Shown piece by piece: positions 1 through 7,401 of a stretch of DNA of 27,257 nt. The stretch comes from JAKBEU01 sp036172095. Lineage in GTDB: Bacteria > Patescibacteriota > Microgenomatia > UBA1406 > GWC2-37-13. The DNA lies in assembly GCA_036172095.1 (NCBI GenBank), contig JAVHSH010000034.1, positions 1 through 27,257 of the forward strand, written 5' to 3'. Under the pieces are notes generated by a model. It saw only the letters and a list, made by a program, of their open reading frames with translations. It searched no databases and was not told the DNA's origin. The translations under genes were made by a program, and so were the position numbers. Every line of letters starts with the position of its first letter. Position 1 is the stretch's first letter.

Positions 1-93
1 AAACTCGACTATAAGTGCTCTGTACCACAGAGCAAGGCTGGAACTACAAGGACTGGAACGTCCCAGACCAAGCTATTCCGCCCAGCTTTTTTT
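1..93 (+). ncRNA. 3' end of an unidentified structured RNA with terminator (partial)
   Basis: The first 93 bases are clearly more GC-rich than what follows and fold well. A perfect 8-bp hairpin lies at 16-23/27-34. A second hairpin lies at 50-56/63-69 (GG-A-CTGG with CCAG-A-CC, one A-A mismatch). A helix 37-41/82-86 (GCTGG with CCAGC) closes around the second hairpin and runs straight into seven T at 87-93, as in an intrinsic terminator. This looks like the tail of a non-coding RNA or a structured 3' UTR whose 5' part is outside the window. Alternatively, frame 1 is open up to a TAA at 106-108 and could be the tail of a protein gene, but the peptide resembles nothing I know. I cannot name an RNA family. 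Confidence 0.4.
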
Positions 94-95
94 AG

Positions 96-101
96 TATAA
101 T
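96..101 (+). promoter_or_regulatory. -10 box of leaderless promoter for the 365-aa gene
   Basis: Perfect TATAAT eight bases before the ATG at 110, directly after the T-run of the preceding terminator. At this spacing transcription would begin at or next to the start codon. No convincing -35 box is visible. Confidence 0.6.
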
Positions 102-109
102 CTGGTAAT

Positions 110-1207
110 ATGTCTGGACTTCCACCCGCAGAACAACCAGTTTCTGAGCCAAGAAAGCAAGACGCTTCTCCTATATTACAATCTGAAGGACCAAAAGATA
201 ATAAAAATAAAATAATAGGCAGATTAAAAAATCTTAGTAAAATAGTAGGGTCAGTCAATCAAGAGCAGAGCAAAGGTGCTGAGCAACACCCTTTTAATAC
301 TCGAACTTCTGAACTTGTCAAATTAGGTGATGCATATACAGCTTATTTAGAGGCGCATGTAGACGAAATAACTGATGAGAAAACATTTCAAGCCATAGCG
401 AGTTTAGCAAAAACATCTCTCTTAATGAATATCGAGCAATATGCTGTAACAATTAGAGGTATAGGTGATTTTGTTGTCCAACATCCAGAGTTAAATGAAT
501 TAAATCCTCCAGGAAAACCAGATGGACCATGGTCTAATATAAAAGAAGCACTATATTATTCAACAAATAATGACATACGAGAACAATTTAGAGAGGGTAT
601 TTTGACCAGAACTAGTGAAGATATTCAAAGTGGAGATTTTAATCCGAGAGATGTTGATCATTTAGAACGATTTCTAGTAGACCCTAAGGGAAGATTGCCA
701 TCAGAGTTTATACCAGAATATGTAGCAGCTCATGCAGGTGAAATAAAAGTATGGTCACCTTCGACACTCGATATATTTCAAGAACAAATTATAAGTAGAA
801 TTGGAGCAAATACTGAGAATCTTTCGCAAAATGAATACTTAAAACAATTAGATGAAGAAATCGCATCTATTAAACCGAAAGATCTTCAAAAATCAAATAT
901 TCAATTTGTTGATAGAGAGAAAAAGTTAGCATTCATTAGAGATTTAAGATTTGGAAGACTTGATGTCGATGTGATAAGAACAGAAGTTGCAAAACGAATG
1001 GGAGAAATAACAAGAAGACCAGATTTAAAAATACTAGCTCCTCATTTAAGAGCATCCTTTCCAGCTTTTCTTGCCACGTTAAAAAGTACTGCAGGTGCAG
1101 CAATTGAGGATAGAAAATTGATCTTAATTGCATTGGTTGAGTCTTACGGATTGGCAGCAGAAGCAAAGCAAGCTGTTTTGGATTATTTGGAAACAAATTT
1201 AAAATAA
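110..1207 (+). CDS. Hypothetical 365-aa soluble helical protein
   Basis: I do not recognise this protein. The first 50 or so residues are polar and proline-rich, probably disordered (MSGLPPAEQPVSEP). The rest is charged and reads as mostly alpha-helical, with no transmembrane segment, signal peptide, cysteine cluster or nucleotide-binding motif. The start is set by a TATAAT box ending eight bases upstream and by the lack of any better ATG. It is probably cytoplasmic and transcribed alone: a terminator-like structure lies before it, and the next gene begins about 50 bases after its stop. Its length, codon use and clean frame support a real gene. No function can be assigned from sequence or context. 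Confidence 0.75.
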   Translation: MSGLPPAEQPVSEPRKQDASPILQSEGPKDNKNKIIGRLKNLSKIVGSVNQEQSKGAEQHPFNTRTSELVKLGDAYTAYLEAHVDEITDEKTFQAIASLAKTSLLMNIEQYAVTIRGIGDFVVQHPELNELNPPGKPDGPWSNIKEALYYSTNNDIREQFREGILTRTSEDIQSGDFNPRDVDHLERFLVDPKGRLPSEFIPEYVAAHAGEIKVWSPSTLDIFQEQIISRIGANTENLSQNEYLKQLDEEIASIKPKDLQKSNIQFVDREKKLAFIRDLRFGRLDVDVIRTEVAKRMGEITRRPDLKILAPHLRASFPAFLATLKSTAGAAIEDRKLILIALVESYGLAAEAKQAVLDYLETNLK

Positions 1208-1231
1208 TAAATTAATTTTGTATAAAATATG

Positions 1232-1246
1232 TTCCAACTTTACCCC
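1232..1246 (+). repeat. Intergenic 15-base repeat, copy 1
   Basis: TTCCAACTTTACCCC, 24 bases after a stop codon and 13 before the next ATG. It matches two other intergenic copies (1896, 2798) at 11 of 15 positions, and all differences are transitions. Consensus TYCYAACYTTRCCCC. Confidence 0.5.
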
Positions 1247-1259
1247 ATGCTCTGCGCAT

Positions 1260-1510
1260 ATGAAAACTAAAATTCTTGAAAAAAGAAATATACTTATTTG
1301 TATATTTTCTATCCTCTATTTTTATTCCGCTTTATTTATCTTCTCTAAACAAATTATTATTTTTATAGAAAAAAGTCTTTTGGTTATGAGAAACCTAATG
1401 ATTTTGGTTATCTTGATTATATTCCACCAGCAAAAATAATTATTCCATCATTTTTAATATATTTGTTAGCGATGACTCTTATATATATTCATATTAAAGT
1501 TAGTTGGTAG
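1260..1510 (+). pseudogene. Small two-helix membrane protein, frameshifted in an A-run
   Basis: From ATG 1260 the frame encodes a basic N-terminus and a hydrophobic helix (ILICIFSILYFYSALFIFS), then a second amphipathic stretch. At the A6 run 1369-1374 the protein-like sequence moves to the -1 frame. That frame continues as KSFGYEKPNDFGYLDYIPP and a second hydrophobic helix (IIIPSFLIYLLAMTLIYIHI) to a TAG at 1508-1510. Without the shift the reading ends at 1439 in low-complexity sequence. One extra A (A7) would restore a protein of about 83 residues with two membrane segments. It is therefore a recent pseudogene, an assembly or sequencing error, or a slippage-dependent gene. Extending the frame upstream to a TTG at 1218 is possible but would run through the intergenic repeat. 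Confidence 0.55.
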
Positions 1511-1603
1511 ATTAAAAATTAAAGTTTGAAATTCAGAGAAGATGCTATAAGGACTAAGTATTACTGACTTGAGTGCTCCGCAAAAGTTTATTTTGTTGCT
1601 TGA

Positions 1604-1609
1604 TATAAT
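1604..1609 (+). promoter_or_regulatory. -10 box of leaderless promoter (extended TGn)
   Basis: TGATATAAT with the hexamer ending six bases before ATG 1616. The TG one base upstream makes it an extended -10, which can compensate for the missing -35. Confidence 0.6.
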
Positions 1610-1615
1610 ATTCAA

Positions 1616-1891
1616 ATGGATAAATACGAAAAACTGAAAAAACGCATACTGGAAATTGAGAAGAGAAATAAAAAAGTAGAAAAAGATAAAGCATGGGAAA
1701 CTTCAATATTAAGACGGTTACTTTTAATACTTTTTACATATCTGACGATAGGAATTTATATGAAATTTGTCTTAAATACCGATCCTTGGCTAAATGCAAT
1801 CATTCCATCACTTGGTTTCTATTTATCAACATTGTCGTTGCCTTTCTTCAAGAAAATTTGGGATAAGTATTTCTATAAAAAAGTAGAATAA
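1616..1891 (+). CDS. Small hypothetical membrane protein, coiled coil plus two helices
   Basis: 91 residues. Residues 1-28 are almost all Lys, Glu, Arg and Ile, a short amphipathic or coiled-coil helix. Two hydrophobic segments follow, about 32-52 (LLLILFTYLTIGIYMKFVL) and 57-76 (LNAIIPSLGFYLSTLSLPFF), and a basic tail (KKIWDKYFYKKVE) that should stay in the cytoplasm. Small proteins of this layout occur in many bacteria and archaea without an assigned role, and I cannot place it in a named family. The start is fixed by an extended TATAAT six bases upstream. The gene stands alone: the 15-base intergenic repeat begins five bases after its stop. Confidence 0.75.
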   Translation: MDKYEKLKKRILEIEKRNKKVEKDKAWETSILRRLLLILFTYLTIGIYMKFVLNTDPWLNAIIPSLGFYLSTLSLPFFKKIWDKYFYKKVE

Positions 1892-1895
1892 AAAG

Positions 1896-1910
1896 TCCCA
1901 ACTTTGCCCC
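1896..1910 (+). repeat. Intergenic 15-base repeat, copy 2
   Basis: TCCCAACTTTGCCCC, starting five bases after the stop codon at 1889-1891 and ending 35 bases before the next ATG. Same consensus as the copies at 1232 and 2798. Confidence 0.5.
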
Positions 1911-1931
1911 CTTCATCTTGGTGAATAAGAC

Positions 1932-1937
1932 TATAAT
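1932..1937 (+). promoter_or_regulatory. -10 box of leaderless promoter for the GNAT gene
   Basis: TATAAT ending eight bases before ATG 1946. No -35 at the usual distance (positions 1909-1914 read CCCTTC). Confidence 0.55.
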
Positions 1938-1945
1938 TAATCAAC

Positions 1946-2383
1946 ATGATTATTCGAAAAGCAAACCTCAAAGAAATAGGGAAAGATTTATTTTATATTG
2001 ATAATGCTGCATTTAATAGGGATTTTGATTTGAAAGCAAGATCGATAAAAGAGGAAGTAGATTATCTGCAGAATTCTGAAATCAATGTCGCGTATGAGGG
2101 AACGAAAATTGTTGGCTTTATTGCATATGAAGATAAACAAGATTCAGTTGAAATTATTTCTCTCGCAGTCATACCAGAATATCAAAAAAAGGGGATTGGA
2201 AAATTACTACTAAATCAAATATTGGTAAAACTGAAAAATCGCAAGGTACATCTTGTAACCCATCCAAGAAATACTCCAGCGATCATACTATATTTAAAAC
2301 TTGGATTTGAAATATATGGATTAAAGGAAAATTATTATGGTGATGGACAACCAAGACTATTATTAAGGAACTATAAGGATTGA
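1946..2383 (+). CDS. GNAT-family N-acetyltransferase
   Basis: 145 residues, the usual size of a single GNAT domain. The acetyl-CoA pyrophosphate-binding motif A is clear: a beta strand VEIISLAVIPEYQ followed by QKKGIGKLLL (Q80-x-x-G83-x-G85). The C-terminal motif B is HPRNTPAIILYLKLGFEIYG, the pattern seen in RimI-like and other small-molecule or protein N-acetyltransferases. The enzyme would transfer an acetyl group from acetyl-CoA to an amine in the cytoplasm. The substrate cannot be read from sequence, and no neighbour points to one. The start is supported by TATAAT eight bases upstream. A possible hairpin terminator follows the stop, so it is probably monocistronic. Confidence 0.88.
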   Translation: MIIRKANLKEIGKDLFYIDNAAFNRDFDLKARSIKEEVDYLQNSEINVAYEGTKIVGFIAYEDKQDSVEIISLAVIPEYQKKGIGKLLLNQILVKLKNRKVHLVTHPRNTPAIILYLKLGFEIYGLKENYYGDGQPRLLLRNYKD

Positions 2384-2395
2384 GTTATCCAAGAT

Positions 2396-2411
2396 TTGGG
2401 CGATCGGCCAA
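2396..2411 (+). terminator. Possible short hairpin after the GNAT gene
   Basis: Near-palindrome TTGG-g-CGATCG-g-CCAA with one internal G-G mismatch, 13 bases after the stop and followed by a T-rich stretch without a clean run. Weak as a terminator. Confidence 0.25.
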
Positions 2412-2434
2412 GCTTTCTAATATTTTTACTTTGA

Positions 2435-2440
2435 TATAAT
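2435..2440 (+). promoter_or_regulatory. -10 box of leaderless promoter (extended TGn)
   Basis: TGATATAAT ending five bases before ATG 2446, the same extended form as at 1604. Confidence 0.6.
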
Positions 2441-2445
2441 TTTTT

Positions 2446-2796
2446 ATGACTAAAAAATTTAAGATATTTAATATATCTCAAGTACCATTTGAAGGAATCC
2501 ATAATACTCCTGGGTCGCGGCAAACACTCGCAACAAAAGATGATCTAATTACAAACAATATTGATGCATTAACAAAGGGGACTCTTAAATCAGGTAGTAA
2601 ATGGGACTGGCATAGGCATGAAGAATATGATGAGTTGGGAATTGTATTAAAAGGACATGGAAAGTTCTTCTGGATGGATGAAGTTGTTGAATATAAGGCG
2701 GAAGACGTTATTATTATCCCCGCAAACTCAGCTCATAAATTTGAAGCAGAGGGAGAGATTGATAGTGAGTTTTACCTCGTTAGAATTAAGGTGTAA
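2446..2796 (+). CDS. Single-domain cupin protein
   Basis: 116 residues forming one small beta-barrel cupin domain. Cupin motif 1 is WHRHEEYDELGIVLKGHG, with the metal ligands H56, H58 and E63. Motif 2 is AEDVIIIPANSAHKF, with the fourth ligand H97. All four 3-His/1-Glu ligands are present, so a divalent metal is probably bound. Cupins of this size include isomerases, dioxygenases and sugar or nucleotide-sugar epimerases; nothing here decides between them. No signal peptide, so probably cytoplasmic. The start follows an extended TATAAT by five bases. The third copy of the intergenic repeat begins two bases after the stop. Confidence 0.85.
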   Translation: MTKKFKIFNISQVPFEGIHNTPGSRQTLATKDDLITNNIDALTKGTLKSGSKWDWHRHEEYDELGIVLKGHGKFFWMDEVVEYKAEDVIIIPANSAHKFEAEGEIDSEFYLVRIKV

Positions 2797-2797
2797 A

Positions 2798-2812
2798 TTC
2801 TAACCTTGCCCC
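2798..2812 (+). repeat. Intergenic 15-base repeat, copy 3
   Basis: TTCTAACCTTGCCCC, two bases after the cupin stop and 28 before the methyltransferase ATG. Its TTGCCC (2806-2811) lies 16 bases before the TATAAT at 2828 and could serve as a -35 here; the other copies are not at that distance. Confidence 0.5.
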
Positions 2813-2827
2813 AAGTTGCCCAAATAG

Positions 2828-2833
2828 TATAAT
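2828..2833 (+). promoter_or_regulatory. -10 box of leaderless promoter for the methyltransferase
   Basis: TAGTATAAT ending seven bases before ATG 2841. TTGCCC at 2806-2811 gives a 16-base spacer to a possible -35. Confidence 0.6.
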
Positions 2834-2840
2834 AATCGCA

Positions 2841-3746
2841 ATGAATTGCGATGTTTCGTCCGTTCTAAAGTTAAAGCTGTATGAAAAAATCAGATGCCCC
2901 GAGTGTAAATCGGAGAACTCCTTGGAATATCAAAGCACGAAGAGCATTACCTGTAACCTCTGTCAAACAGGATTTAGGATCATTGGCGGTACCCCCATCC
3001 TTCTTTCGAATCAATCAAAAAAGTTATTGAATCCCCAAATGAATTCCCAATTGGGTAGACAAATGACAAAGGAGTACTCAGGAAAAAAAACACTCATAAG
3101 ACGTCTTAAAGCTATTTTTAAGATCCCAGATTTAACATATGATTTTGTAGAACGAAAAAGACTACATAAAGTATTTACCCATGATGAGAATCAAAAGTAT
3201 ATAGTTTTAAACATTGGAGGAGGACCGAGAAGAGAAGATTCAAATGTACTTAATCTCAATATAGATTTATTTCCAAATGTTGAAGTTGTGGGGGATGCCC
3301 ATAATTTGCCTTTCAAATCCAACTCGATGGATGGAGTCATGATTGCGGCGGTACTTGAGCATGTTCAAGATCCGCGTAAAGTAGTGAATGAAATCTATCG
3401 CGTCCTAAAGAAAGGCGGGTATATTTACTCCGAAACTCCATTTCTCCAACATTTTCATGGATATCCCAATCATTTTCAAAACTTTACTCTTATTGGTCAT
3501 GACTATCTATTTAGAATCTTTAAAAAGATTGAGAGTGGGGTTACCAATGGCCCTGTTTCCACGATCTTGATACTTATTCTGAATCTAATAGAAGATGTGA
3601 CGGATAATAAATATGTCAGAAAAATATTCATGTTTGTCGCAGCATCAATACTTTACCCCCTTAAGTATTTAGATATATTCACAAAAAATAAAAAAAATGC
3701 CTATAAATTAGCAAACGGAGTTTACTATTTGGGTCAAAAACGCTAA
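2841..3746 (+). CDS. SAM-dependent methyltransferase with N-terminal zinc ribbon
   Basis: 301 residues. The N-terminus carries a Trm112-like zinc ribbon (C19-x2-C22 and C38-x2-C41), followed by IIGGTPILL, typical of such domains in glycan-modifying methyltransferases. The class I SAM fold follows: motif I is LNIGGGPRR, the acidic end of strand 2 is NLNIDL, and then come GDAHNLPFKSNSMDGVMIAAVLEH and VLKKGGYIYSETP, as in Methyltransf_11. The C-terminal 100 residues are hydrophobic and may contact the membrane. It lies 80 bases before a sugar reductase, oxidoreductase and glycosyltransferase, so methylation of a surface sugar or lipid carrier is a reasonable guess. The start is supported by TATAAT seven bases upstream. 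Confidence 0.85.
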   Translation: MNCDVSSVLKLKLYEKIRCPECKSENSLEYQSTKSITCNLCQTGFRIIGGTPILLSNQSKKLLNPQMNSQLGRQMTKEYSGKKTLIRRLKAIFKIPDLTYDFVERKRLHKVFTHDENQKYIVLNIGGGPRREDSNVLNLNIDLFPNVEVVGDAHNLPFKSNSMDGVMIAAVLEHVQDPRKVVNEIYRVLKKGGYIYSETPFLQHFHGYPNHFQNFTLIGHDYLFRIFKKIESGVTNGPVSTILILILNLIEDVTDNKYVRKIFMFVAASILYPLKYLDIFTKNKKNAYKLANGVYYLGQKR

Positions 3747-3812
3747 TAATCACAGAATAATTTATTTGAAAAATGGGCCTTTTCGATTAGAAAGATATAA
3801 GCTTACATCTTG

Positions 3813-3818
3813 TATAAT
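3813..3818 (+). promoter_or_regulatory. -10 box of leaderless promoter for the glycan operon
   Basis: TATAAT ending eight bases before ATG 3827. This favours the ATG over the TTG one codon upstream. Confidence 0.55.
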
Positions 3819-3826
3819 ATCTGTTG

Positions 3827-4675
3827 ATGAATATACTAATCACTGGCGCTGGAGGGATGTTGGGTGACAGTATGATAAATGAGCTTCATAAAGGTAAACA
3901 TACTATCGCGCTTTATTCACATACACAAAAAACAAAAGATTTAGATCCTTTGGATATTACCAACTATTCAGAAGTGAATAAAGCAATAAAGTCATTTCGT
4001 CCAGACGTTATTTTGCATCTTGCCGCACTTACCGATGTCGATTACTGTGAGTTGCATCCAAAAGAAGCACTTGAGGTTAATTATTTGGCCACAAAGAATA
4101 TTGCAAAAATCTGCAAGAAAGAAAATATAAAACTGTTTTTCATTTCAACAGGAGCTGTTTTTCCTGGCACAAGAAAAATGCCATATGCAACTACCGACAG
4201 AAGACACCCAATAAATGAATATGGAAGATCTAAGATGAAAGCGGAAAATGAGGTTCGCAAAGTACCGCATCATGTCATTGTCCGGGCGGGTTGGATTATT
4301 GGAGGAGGGGTGAATGGTAAGAAGTTTGTATCAAAAATATTATCACAACTGGATAAAAACGTAGAGGTTTTGAATGTCGTTTCCAACGTCGTTGGCTCCC
4401 CGACTTTCACGTTCGATTTATCGAAAGAGTTGATTAAGCTTATCGATCATGGAGGAGAGGGGACTTTTCACATTGTGAATAAAGGTATTGCCTCAAGATT
4501 AGATATTGTACAGGAGCTCATCTCGATTCGAGGAAAAAAAACAAGAATCAATCCTGTAGAACTTGGCTATTTTCACGAAGTTGCTCCACGCCCCCATATG
4601 GAAGGGCTAATTTCAGACAAAAATCTCCCTCATTGGAAAGAGTCTCTTCGGAAATATTTACCACTACTTACATGA
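3827..4675 (+). CDS. RmlD-like NAD(P)-dependent sugar reductase (SDR)
   Basis: 282 residues of an extended short-chain dehydrogenase, closest in layout to dTDP-4-dehydrorhamnose reductase. The N-terminal Rossmann motif is NILITGAGGMLG (GxxGxxG). AALTDVDYCELHPKEALEVN is the RmlD signature region. The catalytic Tyr and Lys are in NEYGRSKMKAE. The usual STDYVF reads STGAVF here. The enzyme would reduce a 4-keto (deoxy)sugar nucleotide to make an activated deoxysugar for surface glycans. No rmlA, rmlB or rmlC is nearby, so the exact sugar is open. The start at ATG 3827 follows TATAAT by eight bases; a TTG at 3824 is also possible. The stop overlaps the next start by ATGA, so the two genes are co-translated. 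Confidence 0.85.
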   Translation: MNILITGAGGMLGDSMINELHKGKHTIALYSHTQKTKDLDPLDITNYSEVNKAIKSFRPDVILHLAALTDVDYCELHPKEALEVNYLATKNIAKICKKENIKLFFISTGAVFPGTRKMPYATTDRRHPINEYGRSKMKAENEVRKVPHHVIVRAGWIIGGGVNGKKFVSKILSQLDKNVEVLNVVSNVVGSPTFTFDLSKELIKLIDHGGEGTFHIVNKGIASRLDIVQELISIRGKKTRINPVELGYFHEVAPRPHMEGLISDKNLPHWKESLRKYLPLLT

Positions 4676-6048
4676 GCCAACAAAAGAAACACGTCATAAT
4701 ACTTGGCGCTGGGATAGCAGGATTAACTGCAGGATGGAGATTGTCCCAAGCGGGGATAAAGGTAACAATACTTGAAAAAGACACCGTTGTTGGAGGACTT
4801 TCAAAGACAGTATCATACAAGAAATTCCTATTTGATTATTCAGCTCATAGATTCAATAGTGATAAGAAGGAAGTCATCGATCGCTTCAAAAAGATGGTTG
4901 GACCACACCTGGTCCGACGAAAAAAATTGACATATATTCTTCATTGGGGGAAATTTCTCCAATATCCTCCAAGGGTAATAGAACTTGTCCAGGCTATGCC
5001 GAAGTTACTATTACTCAAGGCATCGCTTGAATTCTTTGTGACATTTATGGTAAATCTGGTGTATTCATCACCAAAAAAATCATTTGCTGACTGGACGCGT
5101 GGTTACTTTGGGAAAACACTTTCCTACAACCTAAACGAAAAATATGCGGAGAAGATTTGGAAACGACCTGCTGACCAGCTTTCATCTGATTGGGCCTCAA
5201 CAAGAGTTGGAAATTTCAAACTTAAAGATTTCCTGCTGGCAGCAATCTTTCCTTCTCATTACAAAAAAGTTTATTCAGGGAGTGACCCAGATACGGATTT
5301 TTTCTATTATTGTGACAAGGGTATTGGTTATTTTCCCAAGCAGATGGCACGTGAGATTAATCGGCTAAAGGGGGTAGTGATGACAAACACGACTGTGACA
5401 AAGATTGAAAGAATCAATAACCTTTATTCTGTGACATATTCTAGCAGAGAAGGAGAGAATACTTTGATTGGAGATACGGTCATATCCTCAATTCCATTAC
5501 CCTTATTATGTAAACTTTTCATTCAAAAAATTCCTCCCGAAATATCTGCCACAGTTGCTAAATTAAAATATCTCAACGTATTAGTAGTGAACATTCTATT
5601 GAACAAAAAAAGCGTGAATAATGCATCATGGGTATACTTCCCAGATAAAGACATAATATTTAACTATCTAGTCGAATTTCGCAATTGGAGTAAAAAAATG
5701 GTTCCTATTGGAAAAACATCATTGAGCGCAAACATTACTTGTGCAGAGGGGGATGAGACTTGGGTAAAAAAGGATAAGGAATTAATAGAAAGAGTCGTGC
5801 AAGATATGATTAAAGTTGGGCAAATAGAAAAAAAAGAATTTATGGGTGGTTTTATCTCCCGCGTTCCATTCGCATATCCAATATACGATCTTCAATATAA
5901 ACAAAACCTTATAAAGATAAAGAATCACTTTGGTGAGATGAAAAACTTTCATATAGTAGGAAGGACTGGGGCTTTTAATTATTCGAATGCCGATAAAGTT
6001 ATGGAAGAAGCCCTAGTATTGTCAGAAAAAATAATTGGGAGCATATGA
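4672..6048 (+). CDS. FAD-dependent NAD(P)-binding oxidoreductase (amine-oxidase/UDP-galactopyranose mutase-like)
   Basis: 458 residues. The N-terminus is a dinucleotide-binding fold: HVIILGAGIAGLTAG (GxGxxG) ending in the ribose-binding E35 (TILEKD), then the GG doublet (VVGGLSKT) and FDYSAHRF. The last resembles the flavin-contact motif of UDP-galactopyranose mutases and protoporphyrinogen-oxidase-like proteins. A second FAD contact lies near the C-terminus (FHIVGRTGAFNYSNADKVMEE). Such proteins are common in polysaccharide loci, where they rearrange or oxidise nucleotide- or lipid-linked sugars. The start is chosen at 4672 because of the ATGA overlap with the reductase stop and because the 13-residue extension from 4633 is coded inside that gene. 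Its own stop overlaps the next gene by ATGA. Confidence 0.85.
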   Translation: MSQQKKHVIILGAGIAGLTAGWRLSQAGIKVTILEKDTVVGGLSKTVSYKKFLFDYSAHRFNSDKKEVIDRFKKMVGPHLVRRKKLTYILHWGKFLQYPPRVIELVQAMPKLLLLKASLEFFVTFMVNLVYSSPKKSFADWTRGYFGKTLSYNLNEKYAEKIWKRPADQLSSDWASTRVGNFKLKDFLLAAIFPSHYKKVYSGSDPDTDFFYYCDKGIGYFPKQMAREINRLKGVVMTNTTVTKIERINNLYSVTYSSREGENTLIGDTVISSIPLPLLCKLFIQKIPPEISATVAKLKYLNVLVVNILLNKKSVNNASWVYFPDKDIIFNYLVEFRNWSKKMVPIGKTSLSANITCAEGDETWVKKDKELIERVVQDMIKVGQIEKKEFMGGFISRVPFAYPIYDLQYKQNLIKIKNHFGEMKNFHIVGRTGAFNYSNADKVMEEALVLSEKIIGSI

Positions 6049-7385
6049 TATACCTGATTACAAGCATTATCTTGTTCTTAGTTCAGTTCTTCTTGATTGG
6101 TCTTCACCAGGTAAAAATATGTGCAGAGCTGTATCATTATCCATGGCTTGTTAGCAAAGGCCTTCTTCCATATCGTGATTTTTTTGATCATCATGGATTT
6201 TTGTTATATTATTTATTCGCACCTCTTGCTCACGATAAATCCCTCTTCTTGATGACCGTATTGTTCTATATAAATCAAGCTATAAATCTTGCTCTTGTTC
6301 TTACAATATTAAAGAGAATCACTAATATTTTTGGCTTTGTGCTTTGTGGAATTCTATTCACTCTCTTGAATTATTACATAACTGATAATTCATTTTGGTT
6401 TGAGACAAGTGTCACTACTTTTTATCTACTAATCGTTTTGACGACAACAATCAAGCACTTAAAACACAAAGAACTATTGATTGGCATATTTTTGTTATTT
6501 GCAACATTCATTAAACCCAATTCGATAGTGATATTGTTACCTCTCATAACAATATATTCTCCAATTCTACTAGTTATGCCTCTAGCGATAGGATGGGGTT
6601 TTGTCTATATTTTATTTTTTTTCTTGAATGGAGTGAGTCAACTACATACATATCTATTCCTGTTTAACTCAAGCCTCCCAATGAGATTTTTGCTGCCAAC
6701 GATATCTTCAGGAGACTTATTCTTCTATTCACTCCTTTTGGCATTATTCATATTTCTTATTATTATATCTATCCTAAATAGCAAGCTACGCATAAACCTT
6801 ATCTATATTTTATACGTCCTTACATCTCTCATATTCGTTATTGTTCTATATGACCGAGTACATTTTGTGCCACTTATCGCATTTATTTGTATATTCGCAT
6901 CCATCGTGGTTAATCAAAGTAAAAAATTTATTCGAATAGGAGTAATAGCGTTTCTTTCTTGTTTTATAATATTTTTGGGTCGAAGCATTAAACACGAATA
7001 CTTGCATTTTTATTCAAAAAGCATATACAGTTCACCAATATATACGCCTATTAACAAGTCGATACTTTCAGTAATCGATAAACATAAATTAAAAGGAAAA
7101 CGATTGTTCGTATTTGGGAATATGCCTGAGTTATACATTCTCTCAGACCAGTTGCCTCCAGTAACAATGTCTATTGTCCTTTATCCATATTTTCATCCAT
7201 TCTTTCCTAGAATTGATGAACGATTTACTAAAGAAGTACAACAGTCAAAACCTGAAGTTGTTATTTATCCCATACCAAGGGACAAAGAATATGCATCTTT
7301 TACATCCCTACAAAAATATATAAACGACAATTACCGTCTTCTCGATAAGGAGAATAGCTTTGAGATCTGGATTCGGAAAGGATAA
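6045..7385 (+). CDS. Polytopic membrane protein, GT-C-type glycosyltransferase
   Basis: 446 residues with about ten hydrophobic helices spread over residues 1-320 and a hydrophilic C-terminal domain of about 110 residues. The first extracytoplasmic loop carries ELYHYPWLVSKGLLPYRDFFDHHG. Its acidic and His residues (E28, D45, D48, H49, H50) match the catalytic-loop pattern of GT-C (GT39/ArnT/PMT-like) transferases. These use polyprenyl-phosphate sugars on the outer face of the membrane. With the reductase and oxidoreductase before it, it would transfer a modified sugar to a lipid, glycan or protein. The ATGA overlap couples it to the preceding gene. The acceptor cannot be told. Confidence 0.75.
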   Translation: MIYLITSIILFLVQFFLIGLHQVKICAELYHYPWLVSKGLLPYRDFFDHHGFLLYYLFAPLAHDKSLFLMTVLFYINQAINLALVLTILKRITNIFGFVLCGILFTLLNYYITDNSFWFETSVTTFYLLIVLTTTIKHLKHKELLIGIFLLFATFIKPNSIVILLPLITIYSPILLVMPLAIGWGFVYILFFFLNGVSQLHTYLFLFNSSLPMRFLLPTISSGDLFFYSLLLALFIFLIIISILNSKLRINLIYILYVLTSLIFVIVLYDRVHFVPLIAFICIFASIVVNQSKKFIRIGVIAFLSCFIIFLGRSIKHEYLHFYSKSIYSSPIYTPINKSILSVIDKHKLKGKRLFVFGNMPELYILSDQLPPVTMSIVLYPYFHPFFPRIDERFTKEVQQSKPEVVIYPIPRDKEYASFTSLQKYINDNYRLLDKENSFEIWIRKG

Positions 7386-7401
7386 ATAGATAATCTATTT
7401 A
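7383..7401. terminator. Palindrome between convergent genes, possible bidirectional terminator
   Basis: Perfect 9-1-9 palindrome (TAAATAGAT-A-ATCTATTTA) covering the TAA of the plus-strand glycosyltransferase and the TAG of the minus-strand gene. Almost all A/T, so a weak stem; no T-run beyond it. Confidence 0.35.

Noticed and set aside
1..50. Resemblance to the conserved AAACUC...GAGCAAGG segment of RNase P RNA
   Set aside because: The conserved 3' part of RNase P RNA (ACAGAA...GGCUUA) should follow, but the element ends in a T-run after about 50 more bases.
1208..2840. Integron-like cassette array (small same-strand genes with repeated TYYYAAC-containing spacers)
   Set aside because: No matching GTTRRRY right half lies in any spacer, the gaps are too short for attC sites, and no integrase is present.
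4633..4671. Longer N-terminus of the FAD oxidoreductase
   Set aside because: The extra 13 residues overlap the reductase gene and precede the normal nucleotide-binding strand; the ATGA overlap at 4672 is the better start.
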